Source of the DNA: Siminovitchia fortis
GTDB taxonomy: Bacteria > Bacillota > Bacilli > Bacillales > Bacillaceae_C
Assembly: GCF_003605365.2 (NCBI RefSeq)
Contig: NZ_QYTU02000011.1
Location: 1 to 64,000, forward strand
Length of the DNA: 64,000 bases
Direction: 5' to 3'
Shown here: positions 55,412 through 64,000 of the stretch, piece after piece
How the letters are laid out: every line of letters begins with the position of its first letter
Numbering within the stretch: the first letter of the stretch is position 1
Notes under the pieces: model-generated
The model's database searches: none
What the model was told of the DNA's origin: nothing
Seen by the model: only the letters and a program-made list of their open reading frames with translations
Translations under genes and position numbers: made by a program

Positions 55412-57181
55412 ATGAAAGTAATCGCAAGTACGCTTAATGCGAAGTTTATCCATACAAATTTGGCCATACGCTACTTAAAGGCGTATGCGGCCCCTGATCA
55501 TGATATTGAAATTGCTGAGTACACGATCAATGATCCCGCCTTAAATATAGTGACGGACCTATTTGCCAAAAAGCCTGATGTCGTCGGCTTCAGCTGCTAT
55601 ATTTGGAATATAGAACAAACGGTCAAAGTGATTCAGATCATGCGCAAAATCATGCCCAATGTCAAAATTGTCCTGGGAGGCCCGGAAGTTTCCTATGATG
55701 TGGTTTATTGGCTGCAACGCTTAAATGAAATCGACTTTATCGTTATCGGGGAAGGTGAAGAAACATTCAAGGTGCTCCTTGACGCATTTAAAAATGGAAC
55801 GAATACCGATGATATTAAAGGCATTGGTTTTATGAAAGACGGAAAACCTGTCATTAACCCGATAAGAGACAAAGTCGACCTTCGGGAGCTTCCCTCCCCT
55901 TTCCGCTTTCCGGAAGACAGGGACAATCTCTCCAAACGTGTCACCTATATTGAAACGAGCAGAGGCTGCCCATTCAGCTGCCAATTCTGCCTTTCATCCA
56001 TTGAAGTGGGCGTGAGATATTTTAATAGGGACAAGATAAAAGACGACATCAGATATTTGATGGCTAATGGCGCAAAAACAATTAAATTTGTTGACCGCAC
56101 ATTTAATATAAGCCGAAGCTATGCCATGGAGATGTTCCAATTTTTGATCGATGAGCATGTGCCGGGCACTGTTTTTCAATTTGAAATTACGGGTGACATC
56201 ATGCGCCCGGAAGTCATCGACTTTTTAAATAAAAATGCACCTCCGGGGTTATTTCGTTTTGAAATCGGTGTGCAATCCACGAATGATCTGACAAATGAGC
56301 TGGTAAAAAGACGGCAGAATTTTGAAAAGCTGACAAGGACAGTGACAATGGTCAAAGAAGGCGGAAAAATCCTTCAGCACCTTGATTTGATCGCCGGACT
56401 TCCGGAAGAAGATTACCATTCCTTCCGAAAGACATTTAATGATGTATTCGCCTTAAGACCGGAAGAACTTCAGCTCGGATTTTTAAAAATGCTGCGCGGT
56501 ACAGGATTAAGGATATCTGCCAAACAGTTCGGTTATGTCTATATGGACCATTCCCCTTATGAAATTCTGCAAAATAATGTACTTAGTTTTGAAGATGTCA
56601 TGAAAATCAAGCAGGTGGAAGATGTTCTGGAAAAATACTGGAATGACCATAGAATGGATCATGCAGTGGACTATATCACATCCTCCTGTTTTGATACTCC
56701 TTTTGATTTCTTCCAGAACTTCGGTTCTTACTGGGACGAACAGGGATGGTCAAGAATCGGGCATCAGCTTGAAGACCTCTATAAAAGGCTAATTCAGTTT
56801 TTGAATGAAAAAGAAATCCGGAACAGGGAGCTGGCTGAGGGGTTGATGAAATATGACTATTTGCTGAACCACCGTTATAAACCAAGAAAAGCCTGGTGGG
56901 ACAGCTCTTCTTCTTTGAGCAAGGAGGAGCGCTCCGGACTTTATTCCGCCGTTAATGAAAACAGCACCCTGGCAGGCCAGGCGTTTTCCGGACTCAGATT
57001 GAACGAGCGTGACCTTTACAAGCATACTGTGATTGAAAAGTTCCCATTTTTGCTGGGAGAATATATGGAATCCGGAAAGATCATACCACAGGATTCCTAC
57101 GGGCTGGTTTATTTCGACCCTTCCAGCGGAAAATCTTCATTTTATCCATTAAATATGGGGAGTTTATCAAAATTAGCGTAA
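55412..57181 (+). CDS. B12-binding-domain radical SAM protein
   Basis: 589 aa. N-terminal cobalamin-binding-like domain (1-150, VVGFSCYIWN...IVLGGPEVSYD), then radical SAM barrel with C186-x3-C190-x2-C193 (GCPFSCQFC) and a C-terminal family domain (DUF4080). ATG 55412 has AAAGGAG 11 nt upstream; the frame back to 55373 has no better site. Function unknown: class B methyltransferase-like. A bidirectional terminator follows. Confidence 0.9.
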   Translation: MKVIASTLNAKFIHTNLAIRYLKAYAAPDHDIEIAEYTINDPALNIVTDLFAKKPDVVGFSCYIWNIEQTVKVIQIMRKIMPNVKIVLGGPEVSYDVVYWLQRLNEIDFIVIGEGEETFKVLLDAFKNGTNTDDIKGIGFMKDGKPVINPIRDKVDLRELPSPFRFPEDRDNLSKRVTYIETSRGCPFSCQFCLSSIEVGVRYFNRDKIKDDIRYLMANGAKTIKFVDRTFNISRSYAMEMFQFLIDEHVPGTVFQFEITGDIMRPEVIDFLNKNAPPGLFRFEIGVQSTNDLTNELVKRRQNFEKLTRTVTMVKEGGKILQHLDLIAGLPEEDYHSFRKTFNDVFALRPEELQLGFLKMLRGTGLRISAKQFGYVYMDHSPYEILQNNVLSFEDVMKIKQVEDVLEKYWNDHRMDHAVDYITSSCFDTPFDFFQNFGSYWDEQGWSRIGHQLEDLYKRLIQFLNEKEIRNRELAEGLMKYDYLLNHRYKPRKAWWDSSSSLSKEERSGLYSAVNENSTLAGQAFSGLRLNERDLYKHTVIEKFPFLLGEYMESGKIIPQDSYGLVYFDPSSGKSSFYPLNMGSLSKLA

Positions 57182-57218
57182 AAATTAGTCATCATTTGGG
57201 TCAATGAATGGAAAACAT

Positions 57219-57250
57219 ACAAAAAACCGGCCCTGTGCCGGCTTTTTGTT
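57219..57250. terminator. bidirectional terminator radical-SAM / ddh
   Basis: AAAAAACCGGC-cctgt-GCCGGCTTTTTT-type stem between the convergent genes. Confidence 0.85.
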
Positions 57251-57252
57251 TT

Positions 57253-58239
57253 TTATAAAAGTTCTTTCCTTAATTGTTCCGGAGATTTTGGCGACAAATG
57301 CCCCAGTGGGACATCAAACACGGTTTTCGCTCCTGTTTGCCCTTCCTGGTTCATTTTATAAGCAGCCCGGGCATAAGTGACCAAAATGCTGGAAGTAAAC
57401 TCAGGGTTGCTGTCCAATTTCAGGGAGTATTCGACAATTTGACTTGTGTTCTCCCCTGTGATTCCGCTCCTTATAACAAACCCGCCGTGAACCATTTTAG
57501 AATGGTTCTTTTTCAATTCCTCTTCGGAAATGAAATTGACAGTTGTGTCATAATCGGCAAAGTAGTTGGGCATTGTTTTGATTTCGCGTTCAATTTTTTC
57601 CTTATCAGCCCCTTCTTCTGCCACAACGAAGCATTCCCGCAAATGTTTTTCTCTCGTGGAAAGTTCTGGGTTCTCACCATTTCTGACACGGTTGACCGCC
57701 TCTTTGATCGGAATCGTGTACTGGACACCGGCTTTTACTCCTTCCACTCTCCTGATAGCGTCGGAATGTCCTTGGCTGAGTCCTTTCCCCCAAAACGTAT
57801 AGGTTTCACCTTCAGGAAGTATCGCTTCCCCGAGCAGGCGGTTCATGGAAAACATGCCCGGATCCCAGCCGACAGAAATAATGCTTGTTTTATTTCCGGA
57901 CTTTGCTGCCTCATCCATTACAGAAAAATATTCCGGTATTTTCGCATGCGTATCAAAGCTGTCAATCGTATTAAAAAGTTTAGCAAAATTCGGCCCTTGT
58001 TCAGGGAGGTCCGTTGCTGACCCTCCGCACAAAATCATTACATCGATTTCGTCTTTATATTTTTCCGCTTCAGAGATATGTAAAACCTTCACGGATGGAT
58101 CCAGCGTATCCACACTTTCCGGATCCCTGCGCGAAAAGACAGCGACAAGCTCCATGTCTTCATTCTGCCTGAGGGCAAATTCCACCCCTTTGCCCAGGTT
58201 TCCATAGCCGTTGATGCCAATTCTAATTTTGCGGTTCAT
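57253..58239 (-). CDS. ddh: meso-diaminopimelate dehydrogenase
   Basis: 328 aa from ATG 58239 (AAGGAGG 8 nt upstream). GINGYGNLGKGVEFAL coenzyme site, ILCGGSATDLPEQGP and ISVGWDPGMFSMNRL substrate-site motifs. Catalyses NADPH-dependent reductive amination of tetrahydrodipicolinate to meso-DAP, a one-step bypass of the succinylase/acetylase route. Feeds both peptidoglycan and lysine. Not present in B. subtilis, but in some Bacillaceae. Confidence 0.95.
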   Translation of the reverse strand: MNRKIRIGINGYGNLGKGVEFALRQNEDMELVAVFSRRDPESVDTLDPSVKVLHISEAEKYKDEIDVMILCGGSATDLPEQGPNFAKLFNTIDSFDTHAKIPEYFSVMDEAAKSGNKTSIISVGWDPGMFSMNRLLGEAILPEGETYTFWGKGLSQGHSDAIRRVEGVKAGVQYTIPIKEAVNRVRNGENPELSTREKHLRECFVVAEEGADKEKIEREIKTMPNYFADYDTTVNFISEEELKKNHSKMVHGGFVIRSGITGENTSQIVEYSLKLDSNPEFTSSILVTYARAAYKMNQEGQTGAKTVFDVPLGHLSPKSPEQLRKELL

Positions 58240-58279
58240 ATTTTCATCCTCCTTGACAAACATCTGATAAAACTCGTTT

Positions 58280-59641
58280 CTAACCTATTATGACTCGTTC
58301 CTTTGGATATTGGAAGTCAGGTGCTTTGTCGTTGCTCGACATGATGAATAAAAATGACAATATGCCTATTCGGCCGATAAACATCAATATAATGAGCAGC
58401 CATTTTCCAAATACAGTCAAATCCGGAGTGATCCCCATGGAAGCCCCGCAGGTTCCAAAAGCGGAAGCCACCTCAAAAATGATTGAGATCAGGCTGACAT
58501 CTTCAGTTGCTGACAAAATGACAACAGATGAGCCGTATAATATGACGGCGAGCATCAATACAACAAGTGATTTGATCACATCATCATGATGGATTTCCCG
58601 TTTAAACACTTTTATCGTCCTGCGTCCCCTCGCATAGTGAATAAGAAATAAAATATTCAAAGCGAATGTCGTCGTCCTGATTCCGCCTCCGACAGAGCTG
58701 GGAGATGCCCCGATAAACATAAGCGCCGACATAAACAAAATGGTCGGAGTCGAAAGATCGTTGATGTCCAGCGTCAGTAATCCTGCACTTCTCATTGTAG
58801 TTGATTGGAATAGCGAATAAAAGAAAGATTCGTGCCACGACTTTCCAGATAGAAATTCGTTGAATTCAAGCACGAAAATGACCGCCGTCCCAACAACGAG
58901 CAAAATGAAATAGGTTGCAGTCGTAATTTTTGTAAATAAAGAAAAGCGGAACTTTGTTTTTGTTCCTTTATAAAATAAAAATTTTCTTACTTCCGTCCAG
59001 ACCGGAAATCCGATTGCCCCAAGAATAATCAAAATCATTGTTACAAATTGAACAAAATAATCATGAGCAAATGGAATCAGAGATTCACCGGTAATATCAA
59101 ATCCGGCATTTGTCGTGGCACTGACAGAAGCAAACAATCCTTGAAGAAAAGCTTCCCCGGGACCCTCAAAATAGTTCATGTAATAGGTTCCCAAAACAAG
59201 GGCTCCCATTGCCTCAATCAGTATAATCAAATAAAGAATTTGCCGGAGCAGGTTGACCAACCCTGACAAATTCAATTGATTTTGATCCGTTTGAATCAAT
59301 TGCCTTTGTTTTAATCCGATCTTCTTGCCAAACAAAAGCCAGAAGAAAGTGTTGATCGTCATAATTCCAATGCCCCCGACCTGAAGGGCGAAGATCAAAA
59401 TAAAAATCCCGGTGACCGAAAACGTTTCGGATAAATCAACAGTCGTCAAGCCGGTCACACTGACTGAACTGGCTGCGACAAATATAGCATCCATCACAGA
59501 CCAGTCCGCACCTTCCAGCCTGGAAACCGGAAGACTTAGAAGGATCGCTACGACACCAACCGTCAAAAAGTAATAAGAGACCAATACCCGAAAAGGTGTC
59601 AGCGACATTTTGTAAAGCCTTCGTTTATGGAATGGTTTCAT
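58280..59641 (-). CDS. ktrD: KtrD, K+ channel subunit of the Ktr uptake system
   Basis: 453 aa from ATG 59641 (AGAGG upstream; ATG 59650 is too close). Four M1-P-M2 repeats typical of Trk/KtrB; filter glycines in SVSVTGLTT, ATTNAGFDI, STTMRSAGL and FGTCGASMG. Partner of KtrC (24716-25378). KtrCD is the low-affinity, Na+-dependent K+ uptake system of B. subtilis. No ydaO-type c-di-AMP riboswitch is visible upstream. Confidence 0.95.
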   Translation of the reverse strand: MKPFHKRRLYKMSLTPFRVLVSYYFLTVGVVAILLSLPVSRLEGADWSVMDAIFVAASSVSVTGLTTVDLSETFSVTGIFILIFALQVGGIGIMTINTFFWLLFGKKIGLKQRQLIQTDQNQLNLSGLVNLLRQILYLIILIEAMGALVLGTYYMNYFEGPGEAFLQGLFASVSATTNAGFDITGESLIPFAHDYFVQFVTMILIILGAIGFPVWTEVRKFLFYKGTKTKFRFSLFTKITTATYFILLVVGTAVIFVLEFNEFLSGKSWHESFFYSLFQSTTMRSAGLLTLDINDLSTPTILFMSALMFIGASPSSVGGGIRTTTFALNILFLIHYARGRRTIKVFKREIHHDDVIKSLVVLMLAVILYGSSVVILSATEDVSLISIIFEVASAFGTCGASMGITPDLTVFGKWLLIILMFIGRIGILSFLFIMSSNDKAPDFQYPKERVIIG

Positions 59642-59760
59642 TTTTCTCATTTCCTCTGTATTTATTCATTATTCCATAATAAGCAAAATGCCGGTGAATG
59701 GAAAGGGGTATGTACCTTTTTTGTATCCCAAATGTACCAAAAAACATACAGCATGTTCCA

Positions 59761-59790
59761 GCATTACTTTTTTCTTTCCCGAACATACTA
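59761..59790 (+). promoter_or_regulatory. sigma-G-type promoter of the SASP gene
   Basis: GCATT at 59761, 18 nt, CATACTA at 59784-59790, close to sigma-G consensus (GHATR ... CATNHTA), about 30 nt upstream of ATG. Confidence 0.7.
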
Positions 59791-59819
59791 TCAATAAAGC
59801 TTTTTAAGGAGGAAAGATG

Positions 59820-60020
59820 ATGGCAAATAGAAGCAATCAATTACTCGTTCCTGGCATCGAACAATATTTGGATCAGGTGAAACTTGAAATTGCCCAGGAA
59901 TTTGGAGTTGTTCTTGGATCTGATACTGTTGCCAGATCAAACGGATCCGTAGGCGGAGAAATTACAAAGCGCCTCGTCAAACAGGCACAGTCACAATTAT
60001 CCGGCAATAAACAGCAATAA
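59820..60020 (+). CDS. alpha/beta-type small acid-soluble spore protein
   Basis: 66 aa. Family motifs [14 protein letters not shown] (GPR cleavage site area) and [13 protein letters not shown]. Saturates forespore DNA and is degraded at germination. ATG 59820 (AAGGAGG 7 nt upstream); ATG 59817 directly before is possible. Confidence 0.95.
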   Translation: MANRSNQLLVPGIEQYLDQVKLEIAQEFGVVLGSDTVARSNGSVGGEITKRLVKQAQSQLSGNKQQ

Positions 60021-60025
60021 AAGAA

Positions 60026-60061
60026 GCAGTCCCTGCTTTTTGCAAAATACAGGGACTGCTC
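60026..60061. terminator. terminator SASP / TerC
   Basis: AGCAGTCCCTG / CAGGGACTGCT stem; minus strand continues TCTTTTATT, plus strand CCATTACTTATTT. Confidence 0.7.
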
Positions 60062-60067
60062 CATTAC

Positions 60068-60838
60068 TTATTTACTTGAAGATTGAAGAACAGCCTTTTT
60101 CTTTGACGTAACATAACCAGAAACTGCAATGAGGATAAGGACAATCCAGAATGTCAATTTCCATTCAAACGACTCCGGAAAGTGAGGGTTCAATATACCG
60201 AGCTTCTGATGAGACAATGTCAGCACTGCAAGTTTTACCCCCACCCATCCGACAATCAAAAAGGCGGATGTTTCCAAGCCTGGATATTTAGACAACAGGC
60301 TGACAAAAGAATTCGCCGCAAATCTCATGATGATGACCCCGATCAGGCCGCCCAACAGCATCACAAGAAATTGTCCTCCGTCAATGCCTCCAATCTGAAA
60401 CCATCCAGTCGGTTTCAATGTAACGGCAAGCACCACTGCAGCAAGCATTGAATCAATTGCAAATGCGATATCAGCCACTTCCACTTTTAAGACAGTGAAC
60501 CAAAATGACTGGCTTTTGCTTTCTTCTTTTACCTTTTTTTCATTTTCGGCACCCGTATACTTTTTAACGAGGTAGTGAACAGCCAAAAATAACAAATAGG
60601 CTGCACCAATTGCTTGAATCTGCCATACATTAACTAAAAACGTAATTAAAAACAATGCCGTGAAACGGAAGAGGAAGGCGCCGAACAAACCATAGAATAA
60701 GGCTTTCCTCTGCTTATCTTTTGGAAGGTGCTTCACCATGACAGCCATTACGACTGCATTGTCCGCTGCCAATATTCCTTCCAGGCCGACCAGTACAACA
60801 AGCACCCACAAATACTCCAACATCATTGATAATTCCAA
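60068..60838 (-). CDS. ykoY: TerC-family Mn2+ exporter (YkoY/MeeY-like)
   Basis: 256 aa, 7-8 membrane spans. Family metal motifs LAADNAVVMAVMVKH near residue 22 and EVADIAFAIDSMLAAV near 118. TerC proteins export Mn2+ to the cell surface for metalation of exoenzymes (MeeF/MeeY in B. subtilis). TTG at 60838 is the start: GGGAGG lies 8 nt upstream; the following ATGs are further away. A yybP-ykoY riboswitch precedes the gene. Confidence 0.92.
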   Translation of the reverse strand: MELSMMLEYLWVLVVLVGLEGILAADNAVVMAVMVKHLPKDKQRKALFYGLFGAFLFRFTALFLITFLVNVWQIQAIGAAYLLFLAVHYLVKKYTGAENEKKVKEESKSQSFWFTVLKVEVADIAFAIDSMLAAVVLAVTLKPTGWFQIGGIDGGQFLVMLLGGLIGVIIMRFAANSFVSLLSKYPGLETSAFLIVGWVGVKLAVLTLSHQKLGILNPHFPESFEWKLTFWIVLILIAVSGYVTSKKKAVLQSSSK

Positions 60839-60895
60839 ATAAAACCCCTCCCGTGAAAATGATCAACATTCCCATCGGCAGCCTTTATCGGAAAA

Positions 60896-61030
60896 TCAAA
60901 AAGACCCTTGCCCGATGGGCAAAGGTCTTGCTGGACATGTTCATGCCAACAAAGCCGGTGAATTTCTTCACGAATTGACGACTTTGTTTCAAATGAGCCC
61001 AATAAAGCTCACTTGATGCTACTCCCCTTT
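60896..61030 (-). promoter_or_regulatory. yybP-ykoY Mn2+ riboswitch with terminator
   Basis: Minus-strand AAAGGGGAGTAGC (P1 5' strand, 61030 downward), GTCGTCAATTCGTG, CACCGGCTTTGTTGGCAT, then GCAAGACCTTTGCC closing P1 at about 60921. AAGACCTTTGCCC then pairs instead with GGGCAAGGGTCTT (60901-60929) as terminator followed by TTTTT. The shared AAGACCTTT strand makes aptamer and terminator exclusive, so Mn2+ should turn expression on. Matches the B. subtilis ykoY leader. Confidence 0.95.
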
Positions 61031-61061
61031 GACTATAAGTCAAGCTTATGTTGTTTTTTTC

Positions 61062-61090
61062 ATTATAATTTATAATTGATGAAAAAGCAA
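61062..61090 (-). promoter_or_regulatory. promoter of the Mn riboswitch transcript
   Basis: TTGCTT (61085-61090), 17 nt, TATAAT (61062-61067) on the minus strand, 32 nt before the aptamer. A 15-nt palindrome TTGACT-ata-AGTCAA lies at the start of the leader (61029-61043). Confidence 0.75.
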
Positions 61091-61103
61091 TGAAAATTTG
61101 AAA

Positions 61104-64000
61104 CTATGTCCGCGTTTTCTTTTCCTTCCTGTTCATCCTTCTTGTTTCCGGGTCAAACAGGCTGTAAACAACCGGAATCACGAACAGAGTAAGGAATGTA
61201 CTGCTGATCAAACCCCCGATAACCGCGACACCCATGGGCTGGTTCATTTCCGTGCCTTCCCCAAGGCCCAGGGCCAAGGGTACCAGCCCCAATATCGTTG
61301 TCAATGCAGTCATAAGGATTGGACGGACCCGGTCCTTGACCGATACGACGAGGGCCTCATAGCTTGAAAGGCCTGCCGCTTTCCTTTGATTGATATAATC
61401 GACAATCACAATGGCATTATTCACCACAATCCCTGCAAGTATAATGATTCCGATCAAAGCAGGTATGCTGAGTGGGATCCTTGCAATCACAAGCGCGGCT
61501 GTCACTCCGATTGTCATAAGCGGTACTGTGAACATGATGACGAACGGATATTTGAAAGACTCAAATTGTGCGGCCATTACGATGTAAACCAAAATGATCG
61601 CCAGTACAAAGGCCATGATCATGTCATTGAACGAGTCCTCCAACAGTTCTGTTTCACCGCTGAAGGTGATTTCGGTCTCATCAGGTAAATTCAAATCAGC
61701 AATCGTTTCTTCTACCTTTTTGGACATATCGCCGATATTTGTCCCCGTATCGTATTTTAAAGTGAATTCAACGGAATCCTGCTGGTTGATTCTTTGAATT
61801 TCCACAGGCCCGGTGCCCGTTTTAATTTTTGCGACATCCTTCAGTTCCGCATAACCACCGCCAGGTGTTTTGATTAAAAGGGTTTTAAGTTTGTCGATGT
61901 CCCTTGTGATTTTCTTATCATATTCTACATAAACTCCGTATACATCAGAACTGTCGCCGATAATCTGAGTCGCCTGCACTCCTCTGGTCACATCATTCAC
62001 TGCCGATGCAATTTGCGCAGGGGCAAGTCCTGCTTCAAGGGCTTTGTCCCTGTCAACGACGATTTGGATCTCTTCGACCGTATCACCTGAGCTTGTGGAC
62101 AAATCCGTTACATGATCCAATTTCTCAAGAGCGGCGTATATTTTATCAGCACTTTCATCAAGCCGGGATTTGTCTGTATCACCGACATTAAACGTCAATG
62201 TCTGGGGTGTGAGCCCTGATGCCGCATCCACATTGAACTTGATGGCTGTTCCCTTTTTAACCTCTTCAACCTTATCTTCAAGCCTCGGCTTCAACGCGTC
62301 AACAAACTCAAATACGGACTCGTCCCTCTTACCCAACGGCTTAAGCTTGATATACATTTCGGCTGTATTGCTTTTAGAGGTTCCCTGGAATGACGATTCC
62401 TGTGTTGATCCGATCAGGCTGACATACGTATCGACGATTTTCTCATCTTTCAGTTCATTTTCAATCGTCCCGACGACTTTTTCCGTTTCTGAAAGGGCCG
62501 AGCCGTTTTCCAATTCCAGATTAATACTGAAAAACCCTTCATCTGTCGGAGGAAGAAATTGCATACCGACCGTAAATAAGCCCAGACCCCCTCCAACGAA
62601 TAACAGCAGCGATGTGAACAGTACGAGAAAACGGTGTCTCAAAGACCAGCGAACTGTCCTGTCAAGGAAATTCATCGGTTTGGACCTTCGCCTTCTTGCC
62701 TCATAATCCCCCTTCGGCGTTTTCAGCCATCTGCTTGCAAGCATCGGGATGACTGTCAACGCTACAAACAGTGAAGCAAAGAGGCTGAACGAAATGGTAA
62801 AAGCAAATTCTTTAAACAATTGGCCAAGAAGCCCGCTGATAAAGACGACCGGCAGGAAAACGGCAACGGTTGTCAGAGTCGAAGCTGTGATGGCACCTGC
62901 AACCTCTTTTGCCCCTTCCCTTGCTGCAGTCTTTGGATCTTTTCCCATGGAGAGGTGCCTGTAAATATTTTCAATGACGACAATGGCATTATCGACAAGC
63001 ATTCCAATTCCGAGGGCAAGAGCCCCAAGCGTTATAATATTCAATGCAAAATCAGCAAAAAACATTAGGACAAATGTGACAATAACCGAATAGGGAATCG
63101 CAATGCCGATGATGATCGGGCTTTTTACATTCCTTAAAAACAGGAACAGGACAAGCATAGCCAGCGCTCCCCCGATCACAAGCGATGAGGCGATATTGCC
63201 GATGGCCATGCGGATGTAGTCACCCTGGTCGAATAGGACATCCGCTTCAATATCCTTGAATTGATCTTTCTTCAGCAATGTTTTTAATTCTTTTTGGAAT
63301 CCTTTGGAAACATTTGCCGTGTTCGCGTCTGATTCCTGTAAAACACTGAGAAGGACTGAAGGAAGCTCATTCGTTCTTGTGATCATTCTTTCATCCTGTT
63401 TCTCCTGTTTCACATCTGCTACGTCCCGTATCCTGATTTTATCGCCGGTCAATGGATCAGCCGTGACAACCAGTTTTTCGATCTCCTTGGTTGAATGCAA
63501 AGAACTGATAATTCTTGTCGTCAATTCTTTTCCATCCGTCAGAACCGTTTCGCCGGGCATGGAAATATTATTTGCCTGGATCAGATTAACAATATCCGAT
63601 TGCGAAAGACCGTATTTTTTTAAAAGATCCTGATCAAGAGTGATGTTGATCTCTTCCGTCAGCTTTCCGGTCACATTTACGTTGGCAACGCCTTCAACTC
63701 TCGTCAGCTCGGTCGTCAATTGATCCGCAAGCTTTCTCAATGATTGTTCATCCTTATCTGACTTCAATGAGAGTTGGATGACAGGAAATTGTGAAGGGTC
63801 GAATTTCAATAGCCTTGGTTTGGACGCATCGGAAGGGACAGGCGTTTGATCGATCCTCTGCAAAATATCATTTTGGACATCATCAATCAAAGTTGACCAT
63901 GTGAACTCAAGTACAATTAAATTCGAGCCTTCCTCTGAATAGGACTGCACATTTTTAATTCCCGGCAGCGTTGCCAAATTCGCCTCCAGGGGTTTTGACA
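61104..64000 (-). CDS. RND-family efflux permease (AcrB/SwrC-like), partial
   Basis: About 965 residues in the window; the frame is open to the right edge (upstream codons read ...SKPLEAN before LATLPGIKNV), so roughly 60-70 N-terminal residues lie outside. Motifs: porter domains, LFLFLRNVKSPIIIGIAIP, GMLVDNAIVVIENIYRHL with the charged TM4 region, and the matching C-terminal IIILAGIVVNNAIVIVDYINQ. Ends RRMNRKEKKTRT. B. subtilis SwrC (YerP) is a surfactin-resistance member; substrate here unknown. No membrane-fusion partner in the window. Confidence 0.93.
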   Translation of the reverse strand, partial: SKPLEANLATLPGIKNVQSYSEEGSNLIVLEFTWSTLIDDVQNDILQRIDQTPVPSDASKPRLLKFDPSQFPVIQLSLKSDKDEQSLRKLADQLTTELTRVEGVANVNVTGKLTEEINITLDQDLLKKYGLSQSDIVNLIQANNISMPGETVLTDGKELTTRIISSLHSTKEIEKLVVTADPLTGDKIRIRDVADVKQEKQDERMITRTNELPSVLLSVLQESDANTANVSKGFQKELKTLLKKDQFKDIEADVLFDQGDYIRMAIGNIASSLVIGGALAMLVLFLFLRNVKSPIIIGIAIPYSVIVTFVLMFFADFALNIITLGALALGIGMLVDNAIVVIENIYRHLSMGKDPKTAAREGAKEVAGAITASTLTTVAVFLPVVFISGLLGQLFKEFAFTISFSLFASLFVALTVIPMLASRWLKTPKGDYEARRRRSKPMNFLDRTVRWSLRHRFLVLFTSLLLFVGGGLGLFTVGMQFLPPTDEGFFSINLELENGSALSETEKVVGTIENELKDEKIVDTYVSLIGSTQESSFQGTSKSNTAEMYIKLKPLGKRDESVFEFVDALKPRLEDKVEEVKKGTAIKFNVDAASGLTPQTLTFNVGDTDKSRLDESADKIYAALEKLDHVTDLSTSSGDTVEEIQIVVDRDKALEAGLAPAQIASAVNDVTRGVQATQIIGDSSDVYGVYVEYDKKITRDIDKLKTLLIKTPGGGYAELKDVAKIKTGTGPVEIQRINQQDSVEFTLKYDTGTNIGDMSKKVEETIADLNLPDETEITFSGETELLEDSFNDMIMAFVLAIILVYIVMAAQFESFKYPFVIMFTVPLMTIGVTAALVIARIPLSIPALIGIIILAGIVVNNAIVIVDYINQRKAAGLSSYEALVVSVKDRVRPILMTALTTILGLVPLALGLGEGTEMNQPMGVAVIGGLISSTFLTLFVIPVVYSLFDPETRRMNRKEKKTRT

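Overview
The window is Bacillaceae chromosome: a low-to-mid-GC Firmicute with AGGAGG-type ribosome binding sites and many TTG/GTG starts. Markers are an alpha/beta SASP with a sigma-G-type promoter, a YhcN/YlaJ spore lipoprotein, a Spo0E-like protein, ClpE behind CtsR boxes, RpoY, RNase J1, CcpC and the SR1/SR1P dual-function RNA. Gene order is largely that of the ylaK-ylaF, yktC/yktA, pdh, rpoY-rnjA-ktrC, ykuV/ykuU/ccpC/ykuL, ykyB/ykwC and ykv/ykr region of Bacillus subtilis, inverted and interrupted by lineage-specific inserts. No rRNA, tRNA or CRISPR array was seen.

Layout. 1-9.7 kb: ylaK, ylaJ, ylaI, ylaH, typA, ylaF, an inositol-phosphatase gene, yktA, a nitronate-monooxygenase-like gene, sr1 and a lipoprotein polysaccharide deacetylase. 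9.7-15.8 kb: pyruvate dehydrogenase genes pdhABCD (minus strand) preceded by ykyA. 16-20.7 kb: an MHS-family permease and an M20 deacylase with a canonical -24/-12 promoter, divergent from a PAS/AAA+/Fis sigma-54 activator. 20.8-25.4 kb: def, ykrA, a 23-codon cationic peptide gene, rpoY, rnjA and ktrC. 25.5-31.9 kb: lia-type envelope-stress operon (liaI-H-F-S-R, no liaG), a CorA transporter, cvfB and a sigma-B-type stress gene. 32-37.3 kb: an OFA transporter, a DUF2294 gene, a YdeP/FdhF-type molybdopterin oxidoreductase and fdhD. Two almost identical leader elements that overlap terminators precede the transporter and the oxidoreductase. 37.4-45.8 kb: ykuV, ykuU, ccpC, a DHA2 exporter, darB, ykuJ, ykyB, ykwC, an SDR gene and ykvS. 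45.8-48 kb: an IS91-like HUH transposase element beside a nested mosaic of intergenic repeats. 48-64 kb: a CPBP protease, a lipoprotein, ykvI, clpE, a Spo0E-like gene, ogt, an acyltransferase, a B12/radical-SAM gene, ddh, ktrD, a SASP, a TerC-family exporter behind a yybP-ykoY Mn2+ riboswitch, and an RND efflux permease running off the right edge.

Links between genes: KtrC and KtrD are the two halves of one K+ uptake system, and KtrC and DarB are both from c-di-AMP-receptor families. SR1P is known in B. subtilis to act on GapA and RNase J1, and rnjA is also here. YkuU and YkuV form a peroxiredoxin/thiol-reductase pair.

Most notable for follow-up: (i) the duplicated 43-nt leader (41/43 identical) before the transporter and the YdeP-type oxidoreductase, a candidate undescribed antitermination element; (ii) a dispersed intergenic repeat family whose AAGAAAAGCG end usually lies within about 10 nt of a stop codon, with a mosaic next to a HUH transposase; (iii) the 23-aa cationic peptide gene; (iv) a complete sr1 locus with two CcpN boxes.
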